From contig RHPI01002368.1 in NCBI GenBank assembly GCA_009103225.1, forward strand, positions 972,831-1,036,830: a stretch of DNA of 64,000 nucleotides, written 5' to 3'. The DNA is from Chlorokybus atmophyticus (lineage: Eukaryota; Streptophyta; Chlorokybophyceae; Chlorokybales; Chlorokybaceae). This document shows positions 1-11,764 of the stretch, piece after piece. Positions within the stretch are counted from its first letter, which is position 1; each line of letters starts with the position of its first letter. The notes below the pieces were generated by a model. The model ran no database searches, was not told where the DNA came from, and was given only the letters and a program-made list of their open reading frames with translations. The translations under genes and the position numbers were made by a program.

Positions 1-448
1 CCCCCCCCCCCCCCCCCTTTTCATTTTTGTGAGGCCTACCATACGGAAATGAACTGTTTGACGCGTGTCCCATGTCGAGCATTCAATATGTATTGCATGA
101 CCTTGCTGCCACAGCAGTAGGGTCAATGGGCTGCATTAATCGATAGGCAGTTTTAGCGTGGAACATGTAATAAATAAATAATTCATTTTGCCTTCGCGAT
201 CATCATTTTATAATGAACAGTTTGTAGCCGTACCGTAGTAACGGGGGGGGGGGGGCATTGTGATCCGAAAATGTGGCGAGGTTTGTGCATGAACGAAATG
301 AATAAAGCCACACACACACTTTTCACACACCCTTCGTGAATGACATTGTATGATGTGCATGCGGCATATGTGGCATACTTCACAACCACTACCACATAAT
401 ATTAACACTATATCATCACATGTACTAGCTACCCATGCCTACTACAAC

Positions 449-711
449 GCCGCCTATACACCGCACAGACCACACACAGATCCACAAGCCATCACCAGCA
501 CAATCCAATCAAGCACAAGCTGGCATACTTTCGTTGTAAACTTTACAAACTCAGTACTACAATAGTAGTTAATTGTACCGCCGTCTATACAAAAAACAGA
601 CCACACACAGATCCACAAGCCAGCACCAGCACGTTCAACCAAACGCCAGCTGGCATACTTTCGTTGTACACTTCACAAACTCAGTACTACAATAGTAAGC
701 AATTGTACTAA
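449..711. repeat. Two-unit tandem repeat, ~131 bp period
   Basis: Two adjacent, clearly similar units (about 449-579 and 580-711) share the blocks gaccacacacagatccacaa and ctggcatactttcgttgta. They lie directly beside the tRNA gene. No coding content is seen in 1-743; the window opens with a 17-base C run, and positions 241-255 hold a G-rich run. Confidence 0.8.
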
Positions 712-722
712 GCCAAATAGAG

Positions 723-728
723 AAAAAA
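723..728 (-). terminator. Pol III terminator of tRNA-Glu
   Basis: Six A residues on the plus strand form a T6 run on the minus strand, 15 bases after the tRNA 3' end. This is the expected Pol III stop signal. Confidence 0.65.
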
Positions 729-743
729 TCGACATCAGCGAAG

Positions 744-816
744 TTCCCACGCCGGGACTTGAACCCGGGTCTCGCGGGTGAGAGCCGCGTATCCTGACCA
801 ACTAGACTACGTGGGA
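744..816 (-). tRNA. tRNA-Glu (anticodon CTC)
   Basis: The minus strand folds as a complete tRNA. The acceptor stem is TCCCACG paired with CGTGGGA, followed by discriminator A. The D arm contains TAGTCTAGTTGG, which also serves as the A box. The anticodon stem CGCGG/CCGCG encloses the loop CTCTCAC with anticodon CTC. The T arm contains GGGTTCAAGTCCC, the B box. There is no intron and no encoded CCA, as expected for a nuclear eukaryotic gene. Confidence 0.94.
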
Positions 817-1589
817 TGTCATGTTTATATGTGTCTTAAGTAACTTGTATAGATAAATAAACATATATAGATATATTTTAGCAACGGCTTGCTTGAGGGC
901 TTTCATGGGTTTTGAGCGCTGCTTGGATATGGACACGTGTGTGCGCCATGACTCAGAGCCTGTAGCTTTCGGAAGGCATTGACTGCCACTGCGATCACCA
1001 TCAAGCACACATCCAAGTGTAAGTGTGGCATCCAGGTTTTGTGTTACCCATTGATAGCAACCAGGCTGTAGTCGAGAACAGGTAATAGCAAGCCATGCAT
1101 CATCGCGTTGTGACACGCATGTGATGGCTCGATTGGGAGAATGTTGCGATGGTGTTTATGCCCCCCTTCCCCGGGGCGCACATGTTGTTTTTTATTGACA
1201 ACTCATATCGGTTACAAGAGGGTCCGGGTTCTGTCCATGCCTAACACATTCAGCAGGTAACCAAAACACAGGACGCAACTCAACGCCTACATAGAGTCCG
1301 TAGCGCCAGCAAGCACGACATCCTCCTCCGCCATTGGTGGCACCATTTGCAGCAGCGCATATGTACACTTTTTAACCTTCACATCCCAACGCATTGGCGG
1401 CATGTCGCACTCATGTTCACTAACACGAATGCTGCTTGTAACCAACACACACTTCACAATTGAAATGGTGCAACAAATGATACGTATCAGTACTTGAAAC
1501 TTGGAAAATGTTTGACACAAGGTGTCTCATTGCTTCTATTATCAAAGGCAACAAGCAATAGAAGTTGCCTAACACAAATATTGCATCTG

Positions 1590-1790
1590 AGTTTTGATCC
1601 TCTAGGGACAAGCTTGCCGATGAACATGATTACAGTCCTAACTGGAGTATTTCACCCTCCACAGGCAAGCTTACCTTCGGAGGGTTAAAACATGGATACT
1701 ACTACACTACAAACACTAGAAAAGTGTACTTGAATTTCTAACCCTCCAGACGCAGAGGCAAAGTTGCCCCTGGGCAAGGTTAAATCAATT
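1590..1790 (-). repeat. Three imperfect hairpins in the 3' flank of protease A
   Basis: Near 1598, 1658 and 1741 there are copies of a CCCTCCAG...AAGCTT...CTGGAGGG-like imperfect inverted repeat. The same motif recurs three times, with similar ~75-bp spacing, downstream of protease copies B and C. It is therefore part of the duplicated gene unit and probably lies in the 3' UTR or at the transcript end. Confidence 0.6.
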
Positions 1791-1838
1791 ACGACACAAT
1801 GTACAACAACAGGATGTCCGTGAGACCAGAGCCTCTGT

Positions 1839-4800
1839 CTATGCTCTGCAGGCAAATATGTTGAACTTCTCGGCAGCACGAGTGGCGTTGATCATGCCGT
1901 AGCCCTGCAACAAGCACAGTATGGGTGAGGTCAGCACCCATTGAGAGACCGGCACACAACTACCAACACCAGACAGATGATGTGCGTGCGTGCAAGCATG
2001 CGTGGCAGTGATTAACCAATCTGTTGAGGACAATACGCACCGTTGCGTAATCGAAGCCGCGGTCAAATTTGGAGGTTCTTGGGTCATCCTGCAGCAGTGG
2101 TGAAACAGTGAGTGGGTGGGTGTGCCAGGAGCTAACCATGCACGCGTATGCAATGCGGACGGAACGCAAGGCACCCGCCAGAAACAGTTGTCGGTTCACT
2201 CAGGCGTATGCTCAAGGGCACCCCAAGTTCGCTGCAGATTGCAACCAAGCCAAGAGTTCTACATGCTGTTGCACGCTGCCAGTGTCTTGCACACGTAAGT
2301 GTAGATTGCTCTTCAACACATAACACACACGAACACGCACATGCTAACGAAAACACAAATACAAATGCACGTACCATGTCCTCCGCAGTGGAATACAGTG
2401 CGGAGACAACTGCGTCTACAGTGAGGCCACGCGGGGACGTGCCAAACAGCAGTGCCGCCACGGCTGCAGCGTTCGGAGCCGCCGCACTCGTTCCCAAAAA
2501 CTCTGGTCGTTTGTCACCATTGGTGTCGGCACCCGAAGCCGGAAAGAAGGTTGTGTCGATCTGAGCAGGGTAGAGGATGCAATGAGTGAGTCGGCAAGCA
2601 ATATGTTCGCATTGCTATGTGTGCTGAAGGAACATAGGGGTACACGCATGCGGATGGACGCCACCCAACCCAACCCACCCCGTCGGGTGCCATGATGAGG
2701 TTCTTGACCAATCGCTGCTTTGGTAGGCGCCTGCCAGCATCTGCAGGGCAGTAGATGGCGCTCACGGTCAGTCAATGACAGCAAACCTTGTGTGGCAATG
2801 GCTTGTCGGATAGAAAGCCTTTGCCATGGCAGTGCAATACACCTCACCCGTGAACAGCACAGGTGTGCCGACTGGCGACGAGAAGTATTCTCGCTTGGAG
2901 GTCTTTCCTGTGTACGCCCTGCATGCACAGCCAACACATTGACACACACTTTGACCACATACCCATCAAGCGATGACAACATAATCAACATGCATACCGT
3001 GCTGCTTGGTAGTTGACCGCACCAACAGCCACGCTCCCTGTTGTGGCCGGGTGGCCATAGCAAGTGGCCGAGTTGGTGATGAACTCGACAGGGCCAGACT
3101 GTAGTCCAGCAGAGTCAACGACGTACTTGAGAATCTTAGGCTTGACTCCCGCCACCCACTCTGCAACAGACAGACAGACACGCATGCGAGCATAAGCATC
3201 AATCTCATGATGACACAGCATGATAGGCTGCTGCTACTCACCGATGGTGATGGGCGCAATCTGGGGTTGTTTGGCATTGTTGTTCACGACCAATATCTCA
3301 AACGCGTCGCCGCCGATGTTGCGGGTTGTGGCGGGATTCACAACTTGCAGCGACTTGTCGTTTTTGGGGATTTGGACGTGCATGTCGACATCAGTGCGGC
3401 AACCCTTTCCGCCGCTTACGGAGTAAAAGGGTTGATCCCTGTTGTGTGACAGCACAAGCCAAGCGGTCTTAGTTTCGCTGCCTCTGCGTGCGTACATGCA
3501 TGTGTATGTCCGTGTGTGACTCAACATCTCAACATAAGCCTTCAAGCTCGCAGCTGCAGGCCAGGAGGGTTGTGGCTAAAGGTATGATACATGCATATGC
3601 CGCCTACCAGTTGAGGGCAATGATGGTTACGCCTGGGCCGAATTGGAAACGCTGGCTGGTAATTTTTTGCGAGCCGCGCACGCCAAAGCGATGACGCTTG
3701 CTGCCCCGGATAACACCCCCGACACCACTGTCCACAAAGTCTGATGCCACAAAACACACGTACGTGAGCACAAACAAACATTGTGCCTATGTGGACGCTG
3801 TGTCCGACTGTGCATGTAGAGAATCAGCCATGCACACACATATACCTGCGCGGTACGAGAGGAAGGCACCGTTACCTGCCAGCAGCGAAACCATTTAGTA
3901 CATAACTCGCAACCAAATGTCAACGTAAACGCAAACAGCAAGTGAACTTACCAGATGAAGAGAAGTATGCCACGCCACGCGAACGGACCCGGTTGACGGA
4001 CTGCGCAATGATCCCGTTCTGCGTGCACAAGTGTATTACACATCAGCTTTGGCTTGACAGCGTCGTTCGTGGCTTGCAGTAGCCGGCTTGACACAAAATC
4101 TCAGCAACACTCTCAGCAGCACTAGGGTCACGGCTGGTGCAGCCTATACGCATACGCAATACCTGTTCTATACAAGAATCATACATACACTTTACCTGGA
4201 ACATGGGCTCGGCTCTGTAGAGCACATCGTCTACTATGACACGGCATCCAGCGTTCGCCAAGCTGCGGTTTGCACGACCATGTGGTCAGTAAACTGCGCT
4301 AAGCTCATGAGCACTCCATGGTGCATTACAACAGCATCAGCGTGCGAGCACACTCACGCTTGAATGCCATGCGCGAAGTCGGCCTCGCCGCTGGACACTG
4401 CGTAAAAGGCGAGCTTCGCGTTGGGGGCGACGGCATGCACCAGTTGCAGCATGGCGCGGCCTTCATCAGTGCCTTGATCTGTATGTTGCACAAGTTAAGA
4501 ATAGCAGCACCACATGTCGCCTCACTGATGTCCATCACTCACCGTAGTCAGACAACACCTGCACACCCTTAGGAAGCGCATTCGCTGCTATGTCGTTATA
4601 GTATCCACCGAGACTATGGTGTCGCCCCACATACGAAAAGTCATCCTCAGACACATTCAACGGGCGCACTCCTAATACATGACCAAAGCGGTATGCTGTG
4701 TTGCATACAGTCCAGTAGCGCAGCACATGTGCGCAAGAGGCAAGAGTCCAAACAAACAGTACAAAGCTAAAAGCTGCGACCTGTTGAACGAGTCCGACAT

Positions 4801-5622
4801 CACACCCACTTTGACTGGGCGCCTCCAGCTGCCTTGCAACCTGAGCGACACGGACATCGCCCGGGAGCCTTGTCTGCTTTGCTGTACGTGATTGAGCGAG
4901 CAAGCGTGTGAGCATACTGGACACCCTATCGCGAATGCAACACCAGCGTGTACATATAATTAAAGCCCACTACCCACAAGTCGCATAACTTTTTTGCGAA
5001 CCTGGTTGAATGTGACCATACTCTCGTGTATGTGGTGCAGGCTTTTGCAATTGTCCAGCTGGCAGAAGAAGAGGGTTAGAGGTGAGGTGAGTGCGAAACA
5101 TGTTGCGAGTTGGTTGTTGTGGCTGTAATGAGCGGGCACAGACAAGCTTGGCTGGGTTGTCTTTTCGCACCTGCCCAAGTGCTTTGACGGGCAGCCAGCC
5201 AGAAACAACTCGCCCATACGATATAATATGCTCTCCCCCAAGACTGACCAACTCGGTGGCAAGATCCTCAGCAGAACAGCCTTCCACAGCAGCTGCACAC
5301 GCAGCCGCACGCAAGGCATGATGCAACAGCATGAGACAAGCATACCAAGGCGACTTGAAACAAGCCATGCAACAACAGATCAAGTATGTTGGAGGGTTGA
5401 GGCCATGCAAATACCAGCGGAGAAGCGCACAAGATTGCCGCGCACGTGTGAACTCAGGGCGGCTGCAGTGGCGCCCAAATGCTGCTGGTCACCATCTGTA
5501 CTGTGCCTAGCATGGAGCGCCTGCAGGCCTGCGCTCACGGAGGGTTGCGCCGCTGCCTGGGCGGCCGCTACGCCCAGCAGCGTCAAGACCAACCACGCCG
5601 CAGCCGCAGAAGCTGGCGCCAT
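1839..5622 (-). CDS. Secreted S8-superfamily serine protease, copy A (multi-exon)
   Basis: It starts at 5622 (MAPASAAAA..., signal peptide ending near AQAAAQ) and stops at 1839-1841. Exons read on the minus strand include 5415-5622, 5171-5292, 5002-5058, 4781-4881, 4543-4613, 4358-4478, 4196-4262 and the last, 1839-1904. Exons 2-7 have exactly the same lengths as in copy B. Visible motifs in order are VGVMSDSF (active-site Asp region), TDEGRAMLQLVH (where subtilisins have HGT), YFSSSGN (oxyanion Asn) and GTSAAAPNAAAV (nucleophile Ser). The region between the Asn and Ser carries a ~240-residue insert. The secreted location is inferred from the signal peptide. No stop or frameshift was seen, so the copy looks intact at about 590 residues. 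Substrate is unknown. It differs from B and C at FYAV versus FHTT after the Glu motif. Confidence 0.85.
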
Positions 5623-5812
5623 GCTGCTGGCTGCTGCTGGACAAACACACAGAAGAAGGAAATTGGGCAGAGTGAGCATAAACACAGCCTGTGGGAGAGC
5701 AAGCCAGTAACTACAGCCAACCAATGCATGCATGTGTAGACAGCCATAGCCATGGCTATCGGCAGTGCAAATCACCTGGCCTCTGGCGGCGGCGACAGCG
5801 GCAGCAACTGGC

Positions 5813-5867
5813 AAGCTGACGCTGATGGCGAAGCTGACGCTGATGGTGAAGCTGAAACGCTGATGAG
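5813..5867. repeat. 18-bp minisatellite upstream of protease A
   Basis: Three head-to-tail copies of aagctgacgctgatggcg (5813-5830, 5831-5848, 5849-5867, the last degenerate) lie about 190 bp upstream of the protease A start. They could lie in a promoter or be neutral. Confidence 0.75.
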
Positions 5868-8560
5868 TTAAGCCGGCAAGCAGCGAGCGACTTGGCAAGC
5901 ACAGCACGGCAGATCTGCGATGCCCAGCGTGCCATGCAAACCACCATCATGATTGCAAGGCAGCGTCTGCTCTCAGATGCCGCATGCATGCACACGTGCA
6001 CTTCAGTCTGGCATGTCACATGCGTTTGATCAAGTTGTCACGTGTCATTACATCATTCGTAAGCTCTAGCCCTTAAAGAAGTTTACAGCTGGCTTGGTGG
6101 TTGGCCGGATGGCATTGCAATGCATGACGAAGAATGCATTTCTATCTGATGGTATATGTTACTACTTTGCCCACTTCCACTTTGCATGCCTGAGCAATTG
6201 TTGAAGTTAAAGACTTGCGATAAATCAAGATAGTTGCCATGATGCGTAAAGCAAGAGTGTTGTAGTTATAAAGTTCATCTGAATGTAAGCAGCTGTGTTT
6301 GCACCATTTGCCCATATATGTGTTGGTAACCCTTATGTTATGCTGCACCCAAGCTATGAGCTGCTTCAACAGATAACATGGCAGGAAAGCCAAGCTAGAT
6401 TTTTGATGTTTGAGTTATGTATATCATGTGTCAAGATGGGGAGAGCATCAACATCATCTTACATACGAGCATAAAGGTACCTCTATAAAGCCCCCTTCTG
6501 AAATTTAACTTGCAGCATCTGTTAGCATCAGGGGGGGGTTATTATAACGGAATTACCGACAAATTCTATCACTTGTATTGAAAAGCAGCAGAACAGAGTT
6601 ACATGTCAAAAATCTGCTTTGAAATGCTAATTTCAGCAAGAATAGTATAATGGTGACGGATTTGCGGATGAGGTAAAAGTTGTCCTCACTACCGTTGTTG
6701 GTAATGCAGTGTTCAAGCTATATATCACATGTTATAAGCTCGTCGCTTGATGTGTGATTACAAATGACTCACTGCATGTGGCAATTATCACACCGTGTGC
6801 CATATAATACATGTGCATCTTGAGTAGTTATAGCAAGCGCGTATTTATTCAGCCGTAACGAGCGGTGCGGCTGATTGGGCGGGGCGACCGGCATTAGAGC
6901 ATACGCAAACCTCACCCCGAGGGCATACGCAAACCTCACCCCGAGGGCATCACATGCGGCACCCGCGACTGCCGGGCTGCGCGGCCCGCATGCCGCTCAT
7001 TGGCTAGGCGGCGTGTATCAACTATCAGCCATTCGATCTGTTAATCTCGACCGTCCAAAGTACATCCCCACTTCATGCAACTGCTCAAAATATATGCGAA
7101 TAAATATCAATAATCAGCACAACGTGCACGAGGCACATGCCGGCATATTGTTGCATATGGCCCATATGATTTCAGATGTAGCACACTTATTCAAGGTGGC
7201 AAAGCAATATCTCTGATGTGTTGCAACATGAGGCACATATGTTGCGATATGAATACATATGCTGTAATATGGTGCAATATGGTGCAATTTGGTTAGCAAC
7301 CTGCAGTTAAGTGTTTCAAAACTTAACATTCACGATGTGTTCACGCCACGGTACGTGCTGCGATACTCAGTAAGTGATGCCGAGGTTACAACCACCACAA
7401 TAATGCTAACCGGAATTACCTTGACGTTAAAATTTAACCAAACAAAAAATTGCACCGTTAGGCCATCATTTGGTCACGCATGAGATTGATGCAATGGGAT
7501 CGCAACGGTGACAACAGCCGTTGCTGCAAAAGGCAGCGAAATGGCCAATCATTGCAAAAATGCGTAAAAGATGCTGGAAAATATCTCAGCGGCAACTGCT
7601 AACCAAAGGCGACCCAAAATTGCTAGGGACTCGGTGCAACTGCAGCACAGTTAATAGTTGAAATGGCCGCGTTTTTGGCGGTACGAGGTCGAGGCAGGCC
7701 CCATACCCAAGGACATGCCGCCACTACTCATCCTCGTTCCAACCAATCCACACTAGTATATAACGCTAATTGATTACATGCTATAGTTACTGCGTCATCA
7801 AATATGGACAACAGCCGAATAAGGTTGTACACATGTTGAATATCACAACCCACGCTACAAGCTTTGTATTTGTTGCAAATCCACTCCAGAACGCCAGAAT
7901 CTGGGGTTGTGTCTTATGTTATTGGTTTGTTTTCATATACAAATCACAACCAAAACAATAAAAGCCATTAATGCCTTATAAAAGCATAAGTAGAGTAAAC
8001 TTAATTGATATCATGCTCTTAATTTGTGTTTGTTGATTTGTTTCTGTTAGAATGCCTAGCTCCGGACCTTAATTTGATACGACGGAGTCCTTCTGGGGAC
8101 TTCATCAGTTCTATTATAGACTACTAAGTACTTTTACTACTAAGTCGTACTGCTAAGTCTTCTATTCTCATGAAGTGGCTTTCAGCCGACAGAAAGCGAA
8201 TCAACGACCAGCGCCAGTTCGGTCACTTGCAGCGAGGTCACCCGAAAGTGAACTCGACTGTCCATGCCGCGTCGGTCGTGGGGCAAGGAACGAAACCCAG
8301 CCCCGTCGCTCTCTCGCGGTCGAAGCACCATTACCAAGTCGGCTACCCCCCTTTGCGATAATTGCATGTTTGATTGTCATGTAAGGTTGCCCTTACGAAA
8401 TTGTGTTGTATTGAGATTATGCGTTAGGCTACGAACAAATGTAACGACAACAAAGTCAACACAATTTTGCATCATATTCAATATCATACCCGTATTGCGC
8501 TATCATAGGTTGTATTAAATTTGGTTAAATCAATTATATTATGAATGTATATTAATGTCA
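5868..8560. other. Intergenic stretch with no recognised gene
   Basis: Frames here are short and lack recognisable protein features. A 24-bp direct duplication (gcatacgcaaacctcacccc...) lies at 6898-6945. Positions 8160-8360 are GC-rich and may be transposon debris, but nothing identifiable was found. Confidence 0.5.
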
Positions 8561-8613
8561 TGCAAGCAAGCTTCGACTGCGGGGTTTGTCTTGCAGAGGG
8601 AGTGTAGCGTACA

Positions 8614-9061
8614 GCGGTGGCCACGCTAAGAGGTTAACACAAGAATGCATTAGAAAGACAGAGCACCCAAGGGCAAGATGATAGCAGGGAAAAGGTATTC
8701 AGCAAGGAACTTCGGGCAACCACTCTTACAAATCCAACTCTCATATAAGGCAGCATGCATGCATGCGGTTCACCTAGACTGATGGTGATGTTCGAAAGTG
8801 TTGACAGGAACGCCGTCGCTTCCGCGCCAATCCGCTTATTTGCAACTTACTACTGACTGATTCCTTAAGGTTTGCTTCAGGAAGCTGTCGATGTCGGCCG
8901 CCGTCACAACTCTCGTTTCTCATTGGCTGACACCTAAGGAGGTGTCGACGGGTCTTGTCACGCTGTACATGCCACTTGTGACTGGTTGAACCGATTCTGA
9001 TGCTGGTGGGGGCGCACAAGGGGTGCAAGGGGGAAGTGCCGAGGGTCAACGCCGTGTGACA
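8614..9061 (-). repeat. LTR-like direct repeat, left (3' LTR of the methyltransferase element)
   Basis: This ~448-bp block aligns along its length with 20411-20864 in the same orientation. Shared stretches include gcggtgg, gcacccaagggcaag, ggcagcatgcatgca and cgcttccgcgcca. Both copies end in gaca, which reads TGTC on the minus strand, the element's coding strand. The two copies are clearly diverged, so the insertion is old. A convincing polypurine tract beside it was not found, so the exact termini are uncertain. Confidence 0.65.
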
Positions 9062-9352
9062 GCTAGCGTGCAAGCAAGCCTCGACTGCGCGGTTTGTCTC
9101 GCGGAGGGAGTGCGTACAGTGGGGGGCACAAGTGAAGAATAGGTAGCGCTGCCGTACAGCTTGTGAAGGGGGTAAGTAAAGAGCTTGGGAGATGCGGTAA
9201 TTGGTGATGAGGTGGTAGGCGCAGGGGACAGTGGTAAGGGGAAAACAAAGTGTGTAGTTTTCATATGCTTGGTACGAGGTTGTAGTCACTCAACAAGCTT
9301 CCCCTCTCGCCTGATGATCATTGGCGTCCCCGCAATGAGCTTGGCTCTTGTG

Positions 9353-10108
9353 ACAGCGCCATGGCTGGCTGACAAAGGAAGATGCCACATTGGGATCGAT
9401 GGCAGCAGACGTAACACCGAGCCTACAAGCCTCATGGCAATATTTCCAGCAGGTGTCGCACTCTTTTAAAGGGCGACGATCCGAAGCGCAGCCGGTGCAC
9501 AGCATGGTCCGAACCTGTTGGCGAGGTCTGGCGAGACCTTCAACATACGGGAGGTGACAAGGGAAGCAGTTCCGCACATGGTCCACTTTAATGTTACCGG
9601 AAGGACGGAGTGCCTTGTGCGCGCACTTGTACCACCTTGTATACGGAACCGTAGTTTGCAGGGTCAAGAGTATTGGTAGACTGCTTCTTGCGGTAGACGT
9701 AGTCTCCAATGTAAAACTTGAAAGTTTGTGTCATATAGCCCTTGCTGCGTACGTTGTCGTGTGTGTGTGTGTGTGTGTGTGTAGCGCCGCTTGTCTCTCT
9801 GTTGCGCAGTCTTGAGGTTTGCGAGAGTCCTGCGCACGGACGCCTTAAGTTTTGTAGCGCGGGCTGTCAACACCTCCATCATGTGGGTAGATATGTTGAT
9901 TAGGTCTTCCACCGCTTGCATGGCGGATGCAAAAAGGCATCAGTAATTCCCTCCCAAACACACATGGGGAAGTATGGGCTGAAGGAATGCAAGGCTGCTT
10001 GCCTTGTGCAGCGATTCCCGAGCGCGAGCCAGGGCATAAAATCATCCACTCTTCATGTCGGTGGGTAACATAGTAGCGACGAAGGACTTTTTTGACTAGC
10101 CGCACCAT
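9353..10108 (-). pseudogene. Integrase C-terminal remnant with PHD finger
   Basis: At 10108 the frame begins just after the last catalytic Glu region of an integrase (MVRLVKKVLRRYYVTHRHEEW), followed by HTSPCVFGREL, typical of the integrase C-terminal part. After frameshifts, 9499-9353 encodes a PHD finger: C-x2-C, C-x2-C (CDTC), H-x2-C (HEAC) and W-x-C. The last Cys is replaced by Ser. The RNase H frame upstream ends only ~40 bp before this remnant, so the integrase zinc-binding and D,D catalytic parts have been deleted. The PHD finger, a histone-tail reader in other proteins, presumably guided integration. Confidence 0.7.
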
Positions 10109-10145
10109 CCACTCTGCAAGGCCGCCAGCATGCGCATGCGCATGA

Positions 10146-11460
10146 TCACAGCATGCTTGCGAGGCGTGTCACCGTCGTATCGTGCGACAGTGGCATCCAC
10201 CATGTCTGGGTTGGGATTGAACTCAGGCCATCAGCATCGGTGTTTACGATGCCTGGGTTGTGGGTGATGGTGAAGTTGTATTCATGTAGCAGCAAAGCCG
10301 GTAAGTTTGTGGCTAATGAGAAGCCACTGCAGTGGCTAATGGTCTTTGACAAATTTGAACTGGTAGATAAAGAGGATTGCCGGAAAAAATGGTTGGCTTA
10401 AACAGCTGCAAGTTGCTCGTTCATAGCTGCTATAGTTGGCTTTCGCAGCGTTATTGATGCGACTGGCGTAAGCAATGACTTGTTCTTTGCCCTCGTTGTT
10501 CTTCTGGCAAAGCACCGCACCCAGCCCAAGCCGCGTCCATTCCGTATGGAGGATGAAGGGCTTGCTGTAGTCAAGGCGCGCTAGGATAGGAGCCAATCTT
10601 AGGCGGCTCTTTGATGCCTCAAAGGCTTGCTGCTCGGCTTCTCCCCAATGCCAAGTGATGGCTTCTTCAGCAGGTCGTTGAGGGGTTTGGCCAACCTGGA
10701 GACATTAAGGACAAACCGCCGGTAGTAGCCGGCAAGATCAAGGAAGGCACGAAGGCGCGAGATGTCTGTGGGCGGTGGCACCTTCAGCAACGTTAACGCA
10801 TCCACCTTTGCCTGCTGCATCATCCCCGTTGGGAACAATGAGGTGGCCGAGGTATGAAATCATGTCGGCAAGAAGGTACCCTTCTCAGGGTGTGCCGTAG
10901 GCCTGTGCTCCTTTAGTTGGTGCAACACCTTCATGATGTGCTGCAAATGGGCTTTAGCGGTATAGCTAAAAATGAGGATGTCATCGATGTAGCACATGAA
11001 GTTGTTTAACCCATGGAGGGTTCTATCCATCCCGCTTTCAAAGACAGCAGGTGCGTTCTTCAATCCAAAAGGCATGACCTTCCACTGATACAGTGTCCAA
11101 CTGCCCCAAAATTTAGTCTTGCCCTTGTCCTCCGCCTTGGTGCCGATCAAATGAAACATATAGCGCATGTTCAACACCGAGGAGTACTTACAGGGGTACA
11201 TGCGGTGACGGAACAATACCGTGTGATTGTTAAGATTCATGTACTCTCCACACATGCGCCACTGTGTCCACTGTCCTTGCTCATTCTTTATGTAGGGCAT
11301 AACGGTGGCGGCTGCGTACTGGGTGCTGGGAGTTGCCTCCTCGACTAGTCATGCATCCAACAGCTTGATGCAATTGGTTTCAACTAGCTTTGTCTCGACC
11401 TTGGCCAACGGGTGCTGCTTGTGGAAAATGGGCCCAAGGGTGTCCAAGTCCATAGTGAAC
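10146..11460 (-). pseudogene. Ty3/gypsy reverse transcriptase and RNase H (frameshifted)
   Basis: The RT portion shows GQWTQWRMCGEYMNLN, MPFGLKNAPAVFES and the polymerase motif YIDD (10980-10991), followed by ILIFS. The next frame has DYSKPFILHTEW (first RNase H Asp replaced by His in FILHTE), GLGAVLCQ and IAYASR, then HEYNFTITHNPGIVNTDADGLS, the usual RNase H end. At least three frame changes and several stops interrupt it. It copied element RNA into DNA when functional. Confidence 0.82.
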
Positions 11461-11764
11461 TCGTGAAAGTTGCACGTGCCCAAATCTTTGAGGGAGTGAG
11501 CAAACTGTGTCTAATGGTCTTTTAAAAGGGACTTCAACTTGTTCTCGACATTACCGGAGGCCATGCAACCGATGCACCACCCTTCCTGCTGAGGTTCGTC
11601 GCTGTGAGAAATGTCAAGTGCTTCCTCAAGTGTTTCAAGCTCAACGCCGTGAACAGCCATAGAGACGAGGATGGGTCCCTAATTTCAGCGGGTTCCCCCC
11701 TTAGCGGATGGCTCGGGGTGGTGACCTTGCAAGTAGCTGTGTTCAAGGGCCAAGCACGTCTTTT

